From NCBI RefSeq assembly GCF_013359725.1, contig NZ_JABFMW010000031.1, positions 1 to 44,359 on the forward strand: 44,359 nucleotides of DNA, read 5' to 3'. The stretch is from Pseudarthrobacter sp. C4D7 (lineage in GTDB: Bacteria > Actinomycetota > Actinomycetes > Actinomycetales > Micrococcaceae). How positions within the stretch are numbered: the stretch's first letter is position 1; each line of letters begins with the position of its first letter. The notes under the pieces were generated by a model that did no database searches, had not been told where the DNA came from, and saw nothing but the letters and a program-made list of their open reading frames with translations. The position numbers and the translations under genes were made by a program. Shown piece by piece: positions 17,783 through 24,363 of the stretch.

Positions 17783-18085
17783 CTACAGGGCCGCTACGGA
17801 ATGCCCCCGGCCCGCAGTCTTGAAGCCTCCACCCGCAGTCTTCACCAGGGCTTCAAGCCTTCGGTGCGCCTCGGTCTCAAGTTTGAGCCTGTGGGTGAGC
17901 CGCTCCACCTGGCGGGACATGTCCTCCCCCACTTGGAGCCTGTCCCCCGGCCAGCTCGATACTTCGCGCGACTCGGCCAGCGCCCGCTCAAGTTCCCTTG
18001 CAGCGGCCCGCACCTTTCGGGAGTGGAAGAGGACGCGCAGGAGCGCCCTGGCTTTGTCCATCCCGCCCTTTGTGACGTGTTCCAT
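17783..18085 (-). CDS. Hypothetical protein, helical, basic
   Basis: I do not recognise this protein. From the ATG at 18085 it has 100 residues; a TTG at 18184 would give 133. The middle is rich in Arg, Leu, Glu and Ala with long predicted helices (KVRAAARELERALAESREV, MSRQVERLTHRLKLETEAHR), which may form a coiled coil. The C-terminus is Gly-rich. Third codon positions are G/C rich in this frame, which supports coding, though other frames are open too. A weak GGGGAAG precedes the chosen ATG. It is divergent from the response-regulator phosphatase gene. Confidence 0.45.
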   Translation of the reverse strand: MEHVTKGGMDKARALLRVLFHSRKVRAAARELERALAESREVSSWPGDRLQVGEDMSRQVERLTHRLKLETEAHRRLEALVKTAGGGFKTAGRGHSVAAL

Positions 18086-18328
18086 CGGCTTCCCCGCCTT
18101 CCGCAAGCCTTCCAGCCACCGTGCGGATCGTCGTCGAACCCCATGCCCGGACAGCTGCTGCCGTAATCCGAGTGTGATCGGCAATCCTCAACGTCCCGGC
18201 AAGCAGGTGCCAAGATTTCCGCAAGATCCGCTGGATGCAGGTGCCTGACATGGCCATGTCAGCGAACTCACGGGAACTGTGAACCATAAGACATGCCCTG
18301 TGCGCCTTAATACTGTAGAAGTAGAGCT

Positions 18329-19441
18329 ATGGTCTCTCCCTCCGAATCCCGCCGTGCGGTAGTCATCGAAGATGACCCGGACATCCGCGGGCTGCTGGTC
18401 CGCGTCCTGGTGAAGCAGGGCTTCGATGTCACCCACGCGGGAGCGGGGCTGCCGGGAGTGGAAGAAGTCCGCCGCCGCAAACCTGACCTGGTCACCCTGG
18501 ACCTGAATCTGCCGGACCTCGACGGGCTGGAAGTCTGCAAGCTCCTGCGCGAATTCTCCGACGCTTTCATCGTGATGCTCACCGCCCGTGCCGACGAGCT
18601 CGACAAGCTGACCGGGCTGGACAACGGCGCCGACGAATACATCAGCAAGCCCTTCAGCCCCAGGGAACTGCAGTCGCGGATCAATGCGCTGTTCCGACGC
18701 CGGCCCTCAGCCGCGGCCGAATCCGCCGCCCGGGGCGAACTGGAACGCGCCACCGAGGTACAGCAGAGCCTCCTGCCCAAGGAAGACATCCGGGTTGACG
18801 GCTACGACGTAGCAGGCCTCTTCCGGCCCTCCCGCAACGTAGGCGGGGACTTCTACGACTGGTACCAGACCCCGGACGGGCTCCACCTGACCTTCGCCGA
18901 CGCCATGGGCAAGGGCATGGGCGCAGCGCTGATCGCCGCGACGGTCCGCGCCGTGATGCGCTCCACCGGCCTGCGCCAGGACCTGGACGCCGGATTCGCC
19001 GCGGCAAGCAAGGCGATTGCCGCGGACCTGGATTCATCGAACTCCTTCGTCACACTGTTCCACGCCCGGCTGGATGCGGCGTCCGGACGGGTCAGCTATG
19101 TGGACGCCGGGCATGGGCTTGCGCTGCACGTCGAGCCCGAGGGGCCGGCGCACCGCCTCCCCACCGGCGGCCCCCCGGTGGGGGCGTGGCCGGGGACGCA
19201 GTGGCCGCAGGCCGGGATGGACCTGGCGCCCGGCGACTCCCTGGTGGTGGTCAGCGACGGTGTGCTGGACGTCTTCGAGTCGGTGGAGGACTTCACCGAC
19301 GCCGTGCAGCGGGCCACGCAGGGGGCAGGTTCGGCCCAGGAAGCCACCAACTCCATCCTGGCCCTGGCACCCGCGGAAGCCGCCGAGGACGACGTCACCG
19401 TGGTCGTGGTCCGCCGCCTGCCCCGGACGGTTGCCGCGTGA
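18329..19441 (+). CDS. Response regulator fused to SpoIIE/PP2C-type serine phosphatase
   Basis: A 370-residue two-domain signalling protein. Residues 8-125 form a receiver domain with acidic pair Asp15/Asp16, phosphoacceptor Asp58 (TLDLNLPDLDG), Thr85 and Lys107 (ISKPF). Residues ~135-370 form a PP2C/SpoIIE phosphatase with metal-binding Asp174/Asp177 (GGDFYDW), Asp191 (FADAMGKGMGAAL), a late SDGVLD and EDDVTVVVV. RsbU/SpoIIE-like phosphatases dephosphorylate STAS anti-anti-sigma proteins, and such a gene lies two genes downstream. Phosphorylation of Asp58 by an unseen histidine kinase would set phosphatase activity. Its TGA overlaps the next gene's GTG (GTGA). A likely -10 (TAATACT) lies 20 bases before the start. 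Confidence 0.93.
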   Translation: MVSPSESRRAVVIEDDPDIRGLLVRVLVKQGFDVTHAGAGLPGVEEVRRRKPDLVTLDLNLPDLDGLEVCKLLREFSDAFIVMLTARADELDKLTGLDNGADEYISKPFSPRELQSRINALFRRRPSAAAESAARGELERATEVQQSLLPKEDIRVDGYDVAGLFRPSRNVGGDFYDWYQTPDGLHLTFADAMGKGMGAALIAATVRAVMRSTGLRQDLDAGFAAASKAIAADLDSSNSFVTLFHARLDAASGRVSYVDAGHGLALHVEPEGPAHRLPTGGPPVGAWPGTQWPQAGMDLAPGDSLVVVSDGVLDVFESVEDFTDAVQRATQGAGSAQEATNSILALAPAEAAEDDVTVVVVRRLPRTVAA

Positions 19442-21396
19442 CCCGGTTCTGGACCCGCCTGGTGGTGGTGCTGACCGTCCTGACCGGCCTGAACTACATC
19501 GCCTGGCGCTGGATGTCCTCGCTCAACTGGGACGCATGGTGGATTGCCCTCCCCCTCGTGGCGGCCGAAACCTACAGCCTCATCGACGTCATGCTCTTCG
19601 GCATGACCGTGTGGAACCTGAAGATCCGCAAAGGTGCGCCGCAGCCCCCGCATGACGCCACCGTGGACGTATTCATCACCACCTACAACGAAGACCTGGA
19701 CATGGTCCTCACCACGGCGCTGGCGGCGCAGAGGATCCGGCACCCGCACAGCACCTGGATCCTGGACGACGGCGCGCGGCCGGAACTGAAGGCCTTGTGT
19801 GAACAGCACGGCCTGGGCTACGTCACCCGCAGCGGGGAATGGACCAAGGACCTTCCCCGCCACGCCAAGGCCGGCAACCTCAACAACGCCCTCATGGTCA
19901 CCCACGGTGAATTCCTGCTGATCCTGGACGCGGACCAGATCCCGGAGCCGGACATCCTGGAAAAGACGCTGGGCTATTTCAACAACCGCCGGGTTGCCCT
20001 GGTCCAGACGCCCCAGTACTTCAGCAACGTCCCCGCCAGCGACCCCCTGGGCAGCCAGGCGCCCCTCTTCTACGGGCCCATCCAGCAGGGCAAGGACGGC
20101 TGGAACGCCGCCTTCTTCTGCGGCTCCAACGCCATCCTCCGCCGCGAGGCCCTCATGCAGCTGGGCCTGGTGGGGTACGTCAAGGAAACCGAAAAGAGCA
20201 TCCGCCGCGCGCTGGCCGCATCCCGGGCAGCCATCAGGCAGGCCCGGAAATCCGCGGACGTGGAATCGCCCCTGGTGGCCGGGGTCCTGGATGAGGTGGA
20301 GGCCGCCACCCGCGAAGCCCAGCAGGAAGTCGACGCGGGGCAGCCGCTGGGCGAGGTCACCTACCGGGTGCGCCGCCGCGTGGACGCCGCCGTGCAGACC
20401 CTGGTCCAGGCTGACGTCGCAGCCCTGCAGGCCGACCTGGAGGAAATCGCCGCTATGGAGCTGGCCCACGTGGGCGAGTCCGGTGTCCCGGTGGTGGCGG
20501 ACGATGCCGTCCAGCGCATGTCCGCCCGCGACTGGTCTCCGCTGGGTGCCTTGGAATCCGTCCAGGCGGTCCTGGATGCGCTGACCGTGGAACGCAGCAA
20601 CGAGGCGCAGCCGGTGATGCCGCTGGCCACCATCTCGGTGACCGAGGACATGGCCACCGCCATGCGCATGCACGCCATGGGCTGGGAGAGCGTCTACCAC
20701 CACGAGATCCTGGCGTACGGCCTGGCACCGGAGGACATCGCCACCATGCTCACCCAGCGCCTCCGCTGGGCCCAGGGCACCATCCAGGTGCTGCTGCGGG
20801 AGAACCCCCTGGTGCAGAAGGGCCTCAAGATCGGCCAGCGCCTGATGTACTTCGCCACCATGTGGACGTACCTCAGCGGCTTTGCGGCAGTCATCTACTT
20901 TGCGGCCCCCATCATCTACCTGCTGCTGGGCATCCTGCCCGTGAGCAGCCTCAGCTGGGACTTCTTCATCCGGTTCATTCCGTTCATGGTGGTCAACCAG
21001 CTGCTGTTCGCCGTGGCCGGCCGCGGCATCCCCACCTGGCGTGGCCAGCAGTACAGCCTGGCGCTGTTCCCCACCTGGATCAAGGCGTGCACGACGGCTG
21101 CCCGCAACGTCTGGTTCGGCCGTCCCCTCGGGTTTGCCGTCACCCCCAAGGCGCGCCAAAGCGGCGGACCCAGCTGGAGCCTCATCCGGCCCCAGATCGT
21201 GGTGTCCATCCTGCTCGCCCTGGCCGCCGTCGTCGGCATCGTCCGCCTGGCCACCGGGCTCGCCGAACCGCTGGGCACCCTGGTCAATGTTGTCTGGGTG
21301 GTCTTTGACCTGGTGGTCATGAGCATTTTGGTCCGCGCCGTCCTCTACAAGGGGTACGAGCCGGCCGCAGAACCTGCAAACAGAGAGGAATCCTGA
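19438..21396 (+). CDS. BcsA/cellulose-synthase-like membrane glycosyltransferase (GT2) with internal helical insert
   Basis: A 652-residue processive-type GT2. Two N-terminal membrane segments (residues ~7-60) precede the catalytic domain: DVFITTYNED (77-86), LDDGAR (Asp110/111), DAD (164-166), QTPQYF (190-195), FFCGSN (226-231), TED (402-404) and QRLRW (440-444), the D, DxD, TED, Q-x-x-R-W set of cellulose, hyaluronan and similar synthases. Several C-terminal membrane segments follow. It should polymerise a sugar nucleotide and export the chain. Oddity: about 150 residues (~248-396), Ala/Glu/Arg/Gln-rich and mostly helical, sit between FCGSN and TED, which are usually some 20 residues apart. 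No PilZ domain motif was seen. The GTG overlaps the phosphatase stop by four bases, so synthesis of the two is coupled. The polymer is unknown. Confidence 0.9.
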   Translation: MTRFWTRLVVVLTVLTGLNYIAWRWMSSLNWDAWWIALPLVAAETYSLIDVMLFGMTVWNLKIRKGAPQPPHDATVDVFITTYNEDLDMVLTTALAAQRIRHPHSTWILDDGARPELKALCEQHGLGYVTRSGEWTKDLPRHAKAGNLNNALMVTHGEFLLILDADQIPEPDILEKTLGYFNNRRVALVQTPQYFSNVPASDPLGSQAPLFYGPIQQGKDGWNAAFFCGSNAILRREALMQLGLVGYVKETEKSIRRALAASRAAIRQARKSADVESPLVAGVLDEVEAATREAQQEVDAGQPLGEVTYRVRRRVDAAVQTLVQADVAALQADLEEIAAMELAHVGESGVPVVADDAVQRMSARDWSPLGALESVQAVLDALTVERSNEAQPVMPLATISVTEDMATAMRMHAMGWESVYHHEILAYGLAPEDIATMLTQRLRWAQGTIQVLLRENPLVQKGLKIGQRLMYFATMWTYLSGFAAVIYFAAPIIYLLLGILPVSSLSWDFFIRFIPFMVVNQLLFAVAGRGIPTWRGQQYSLALFPTWIKACTTAARNVWFGRPLGFAVTPKARQSGGPSWSLIRPQIVVSILLALAAVVGIVRLATGLAEPLGTLVNVVWVVFDLVVMSILVRAVLYKGYEPAAEPANREES

Positions 21397-21728
21397 TGGA
21401 GTTCAGTTATGAGGTCAAAGACTCGTACGCGGAGGTCAAGGCGGACGGGCGGCTCAACATGGTCTCCGCGCCCAAGCTGCGCGAGTTTGTCACCGATGTG
21501 ATCGCCGGTGGATCCAACCGGATCGTGGTCAACCTGGAAAACACCGCATTCATGGACTCCTCGGGCCTCGGTGCGCTGATTGGCTGCCTGAAGGCCGCAC
21601 GCCAGGCCGGCGGGGACCTGCGGATCGCCGCCGTCCAGCCGCAGGTGAACATGGTTCTGAAACTGACCAGCATGGACAAGGTCCTCACCGCCTACACCAC
21701 GGCCGAGGAGGCGTTCAGCAATGACTGA
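21396..21728 (+). CDS. STAS-domain anti-anti-sigma-factor-like protein
   Basis: A 110-residue single STAS domain of SpoIIAA/RsbV type. The conserved loop FMDSSGLGALIG places the phosphorylatable serine at Ser55/Ser56. In this family the unphosphorylated protein binds its ATP-binding partner, and phosphorylation releases it. The ATG shares one base with the glycosyltransferase stop (TGATG), and the gene overlaps the next one by eight bases, with AGAGGAA upstream as ribosome binding site. Expected partners are the phosphatase at 18329 and the kinase at 21721. Whether the output is a sigma factor or the glycosyltransferase cannot be told from sequence. Confidence 0.93.
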   Translation: MEFSYEVKDSYAEVKADGRLNMVSAPKLREFVTDVIAGGSNRIVVNLENTAFMDSSGLGALIGCLKAARQAGGDLRIAAVQPQVNMVLKLTSMDKVLTAYTTAEEAFSND

Positions 21729-22149
21729 TGTCCTGGCGTCGCGAAGCTTCCGGGGGCCGGCTGCCGGGGACGCCATCGAGGCGGTCCACAACGACCTGGA
21801 CAGCCTGTGGCTGGACGTCCCCTTCGTCAGCGACATGGACAAGATGACATTTACCACCGCCGTCATCGAATCCGCGTCCAACATCGTCCAGCACGCGCAG
21901 CCGGCCGGTGACCGGGGCGTGGAGCTGGGCGTGGAAACCACCGTGCAGCAGGCCATGCTGCAGGCACGGGTCAGCGCGTACCACGCGAAGCCGCCGTTCG
22001 GCCCCATGGAGCCGGCCACTCCTGGTGAGGAGGCTGAGTCCGGGCGCGGGCTGGCATTGATCGAGGCGTTGGTGACCACGGTGACGTTCGAACGCCAGGA
22101 CGGCACGAACACGTGGGTCCTGTCCCGGACGTCGTCACAGGACGCGTGA
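21721..22149 (+). CDS. Anti-sigma regulatory factor-type serine kinase (HATPase)
   Basis: A 142-residue ATP-binding protein of SpoIIAB/RsbW type. The N-box is VIESASNIVQHA (Glu50, Asn54, His58) and the glycine-rich G-box is ESGRGLALIEAL near residue 107. Such proteins phosphorylate the STAS partner's serine and hold a target protein in check. It overlaps the STAS gene by eight bases and closes the four-gene unit. No sigma-factor gene lies next to it, which is the usual place for one, so its target is open. Length and motifs are complete. Confidence 0.9.
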   Translation: MTDVLASRSFRGPAAGDAIEAVHNDLDSLWLDVPFVSDMDKMTFTTAVIESASNIVQHAQPAGDRGVELGVETTVQQAMLQARVSAYHAKPPFGPMEPATPGEEAESGRGLALIEALVTTVTFERQDGTNTWVLSRTSSQDA

Positions 22150-22162
22150 TCGCCCGGGACGC

Positions 22163-22228
22163 TTGACAGTGGGGCGCGGCTGCTCTTGAATATTACGTAT
22201 GCTGAAATAACAGTTCCATGATGCGGAA
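22163..22228 (+). promoter_or_regulatory. Promoter and tandem IclR-type operators upstream of uraD
   Basis: A consensus -35 TTGACA (22163-22168) is followed by an A/T-rich -10 zone (GAATATTA, around 22188-22195). TTCCATGATGCGGAA (22214-22228) matches the box TTCCACAAAGCGGAA of the hyi promoter at 12 of 15 positions. A weaker upstream copy, ATTACGTATGCTGAA (22192-22206), gives a 22-bp centre spacing against 21 bp there. The boxes lie on and after the -10, fitting repression. Confidence 0.68.
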
Positions 22229-22315
22229 GCCTTGCTGCGTGCAGGCGCCGGGCCGTCCGGCATCCGCATAGCCGTCGCCATGGATGCCAGCATGACCTCA
22301 AGGATTATTGCCAGC

Positions 22316-22813
22316 ATGAAGCTTGCCGAATTCAACAGCGCGGATCCGTCCTCCGCCCAGGCCACACTCCGCCCCTGCATCGACGTCAGCCGCTGGGTGG
22401 AGGCGGTGGCCGGAGCCCGGCCCTTCACCGGCCGCAACGAACTCCTGGACTTCGCCGCCCGGGCCGCCAACCCCTTTACCTCCGCCGAGGTTGAGGCCGC
22501 CATGGCCCACCACCCCAGGATCGGGGAACGCCCGACGGCGGCCAGCACCGAGGCGTCCATGTCCCGTTCCGAACAGGCCGGGGTGGATCCGGCCGACACC
22601 GCCGTCGCCGAGGCCCTGGCACGCGGGAACCGGGAGTACGAGGAGAAGTTCGGCCGGGTCTTCCTAATCCGCGCTGCCGGACGCAGCGCGCAGGACATCC
22701 TGGCCGCATTGAACCAGCGGCTCACCAACTCCCCCGAAGAAGAAGACCGGATCGTGGCCCAGCAGCTGCGCGAAATCGCCGTACTCCGGCTCGAAGGACT
22801 GATCAGCGAATGA
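22316..22813 (+). CDS. uraD: OHCU decarboxylase (2-oxo-4-hydroxy-4-carboxy-5-ureidoimidazoline decarboxylase)
   Basis: A 165-residue enzyme of urate breakdown that decarboxylates OHCU to S-allantoin. The catalytic AHHPRIGERP motif, the ASMSRSEQAGVD segment, and EYEEKFGRVFLIRAAGRSA match the family in order and spacing. The ATG at 22316 begins MKLAEFNSADP, as is usual; upstream in-frame ATGs (22280, 22292) would add residues without family support and fall near the operators. The gene overlaps uraH by four bases (ATGA). It would feed allantoin to AllB, whose gene is at 13499. Confidence 0.93.
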   Translation: MKLAEFNSADPSSAQATLRPCIDVSRWVEAVAGARPFTGRNELLDFAARAANPFTSAEVEAAMAHHPRIGERPTAASTEASMSRSEQAGVDPADTAVAEALARGNREYEEKFGRVFLIRAAGRSAQDILAALNQRLTNSPEEEDRIVAQQLREIAVLRLEGLISE

Positions 22814-23148
22814 GCGTCTCCCACGTGACCACCCACATCCTCGATACCGGCGCCGGGCGCCCGGCGGCGGGGGTCGCCGTCGTCCTTTCCCAAAAGGAGG
22901 CCGGCTCCTGGCGCGAGCTGGCAACCTCCAGCACTGATGCTGACGGCCGGGCCAAGGACCTGGGGCCGGAACAGCTGGAACCCGGGCAGTACAAACTGAA
23001 CTTCGCCACGGGCGGGTATTACGCGGGCCTGCAGACGCAGACGTTCTTCCCGGAAGTGGACCTGGTCTTCGAAGTCACCGGGCCCGAGCACTACCACGTA
23101 CCGCTGCTCCTGAGCCCGTTCGCCTACTCCACCTACCGCGGCAGCTAG
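22810..23148 (+). CDS. uraH: 5-hydroxyisourate hydrolase (transthyretin-like)
   Basis: A 112-residue transthyretin-fold hydrolase that opens 5-hydroxyisourate to OHCU. Family landmarks are the N-terminal HVTTHILDTGAGRPA with its catalytic His and the C-terminal HVPLLLSPFAYSTYRGS ending in the Y-R-G-S tetrapeptide that closes the active site. Length is typical. It is translationally coupled to uraD by the ATGA overlap. Uricase, which makes the substrate, is not in the window. Confidence 0.95.
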   Translation: MSVSHVTTHILDTGAGRPAAGVAVVLSQKEAGSWRELATSSTDADGRAKDLGPEQLEPGQYKLNFATGGYYAGLQTQTFFPEVDLVFEVTGPEHYHVPLLLSPFAYSTYRGS

Positions 23149-23230
23149 CGAGTCATCGCGGGCCCGCAGTGCTCCCCTGACCTGCCCCAATGTCACGGCC
23201 ATCACACTAACCGGCATAGGATCAGGAAGT

Positions 23231-24040
23231 ATGGCTCCCAAAAATGAACCGGAAACCGATACCGATGCCGAAGGCGGCCAGTCAGGCGGAGTCCAGTCCG
23301 TGGAGCGCGCGCTGACCGTCCTGGAGATCCTGGCCAGGGAAGGCAATGCCGGTGTCAGCGAGATCGCCGAGGAGATGGGCATCCACAAATCCACAGTCTC
23401 CCGGTTGATGGGGTCCCTGGTCAGCCGGGAAATGGTCCATCAGAACAGCGAGCGCGGGAAGTACCAGCTGGGGTTCGGCATCCTGCGCCTGGCCAGCTCC
23501 ATTCCAGGCAGGCTGAGCCTGGTCCATGAGGCGCGGCCGGTGGTGGAAAGCCTGGCCGAGGAGTTCAAGGAGACCGTCAACCTCGCGGTCCTGCGCTCCA
23601 ACTACGCTGTCAACGTGGACCAGGCCATGGGCCCTTCAACCCTGGCCACCTACGACTGGGTGGGAAGCCTGACGCCGCTGCACGCCACCTCCAGCGGCAA
23701 AGTCCTGCTGGCGGCACTGGCGGCGGATGACCGGGACCGGATCCTGAAGGAGACAGGCCTGACGGCCCGCACTTCCCGGACCATAACCTCCCGCAAGGAA
23801 CTGGATGCCCAACTGCTCGAGGTGGCGGCCAAAGGGTATGCGGTGGTGCGGGAGGAGTTCGAGATCGGCCTGAATGCCGCTGCCGTGCCCGTCTACAACC
23901 ACCAGGGCGTCGTGATCGGGGCCCTCAGTATCTCCGGGCCGGCCTTCCGCTTCGACCCGGAAAAGATCCCGGGCCTGCTGGAAGCCCTCAAGGATGCCGG
24001 GCTCAAAGTCAGCACCAACATGGGTTACACCCACCACTGA
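23231..24040 (+). CDS. IclR-family transcriptional regulator
   Basis: A 269-residue repressor-type regulator. After a polar N-terminus (1-22), the winged helix-turn-helix spans ~23-85 (VQSVERALTVLEILA, VSEIAEEMGIHKSTVSRLMG) and the IclR effector domain ~100-265 (LTPLHATSSGKVLLA, GYAVVREEFEIGLNAAAVPV, GALSISGPAFRF). It lies 82 bases after uraH on the same strand. It is the best local candidate to read the tandem TTCC..GCGGAA boxes at the hyi and uraD promoters, with glyoxylate or allantoin as ligand by analogy to AllR; that is inference. A very long terminator follows. Confidence 0.9.
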   Translation: MAPKNEPETDTDAEGGQSGGVQSVERALTVLEILAREGNAGVSEIAEEMGIHKSTVSRLMGSLVSREMVHQNSERGKYQLGFGILRLASSIPGRLSLVHEARPVVESLAEEFKETVNLAVLRSNYAVNVDQAMGPSTLATYDWVGSLTPLHATSSGKVLLAALAADDRDRILKETGLTARTSRTITSRKELDAQLLEVAAKGYAVVREEFEIGLNAAAVPVYNHQGVVIGALSISGPAFRFDPEKIPGLLEALKDAGLKVSTNMGYTHH

Positions 24041-24055
24041 AAAGCGTTTAGTCCT

Positions 24056-24100
24056 CAAGGCAATGACCCCGGGTTCCATGAACCCGGGGTCATTGCCTTG
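24056..24100 (+). terminator. Long perfect terminator hairpin after the IclR gene
   Basis: A perfect 21-bp stem (24056-24076 and 24080-24100) with only a CAT loop lies 15 bases after the IclR stop. The terminal TTG-TTAA gives a modest T-rich end. It separates the purine block from the betaine island. Confidence 0.87.
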
Positions 24101-24168
24101 TTAACTGCCCCGCCGCAGTTCGCCCGGCGACACATTGCCCCTCACAAGGTCCCACGGTCAAGTGCACC

Positions 24169-24234
24169 TTGACTTTGAAAGTGACGTACCGCACTCTTGT
24201 TGCTTAGCGCGAACCTTGTTGATCTTTGCGGAAC
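24169..24234 (+). promoter_or_regulatory. BCCT-gene promoter with tandem GTTGC boxes (site A)
   Basis: -35 TTGACT (24169-24174), 17 bp, -10 CACTCT (24192-24197). GTTGC at 24199-24203 begins box 1 (GTTGC-N5-GCGAAC). Exactly 14 bases later GTTGA at 24218 begins box 2 (GTTGA-N5-GCGGAAC). The same arrangement recurs at 32804, 34611 and, inverted, 41720. The half-sites resemble IclR-type TTnC/GGAA symmetry. The following leader to 24363 is about 130 nt and holds several GC-rich inverted repeats (for example CAGGGC/GCCCTG at 24247-24263). Confidence 0.7.
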
Positions 24235-24363
24235 ACCTCCCCCACAGGGCTTGAGGCCCTGACACCTGCCGGCCAACGGCCAGGCGGCAATCCCTCGGCG
24301 GATTGCGCCGCCCGCAGCCGGCACCAAACGCAAGCCCATGGACTAGCCAAAGGACCCGCTTTC

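Noticed and set aside
19186..19437. Upstream extension of the GT2 frame into the phosphatase gene
   Set aside because: It is out-of-frame shadow of the PP2C domain. The GTG in GTGA at 19438 gives the expected start before the first membrane segment.
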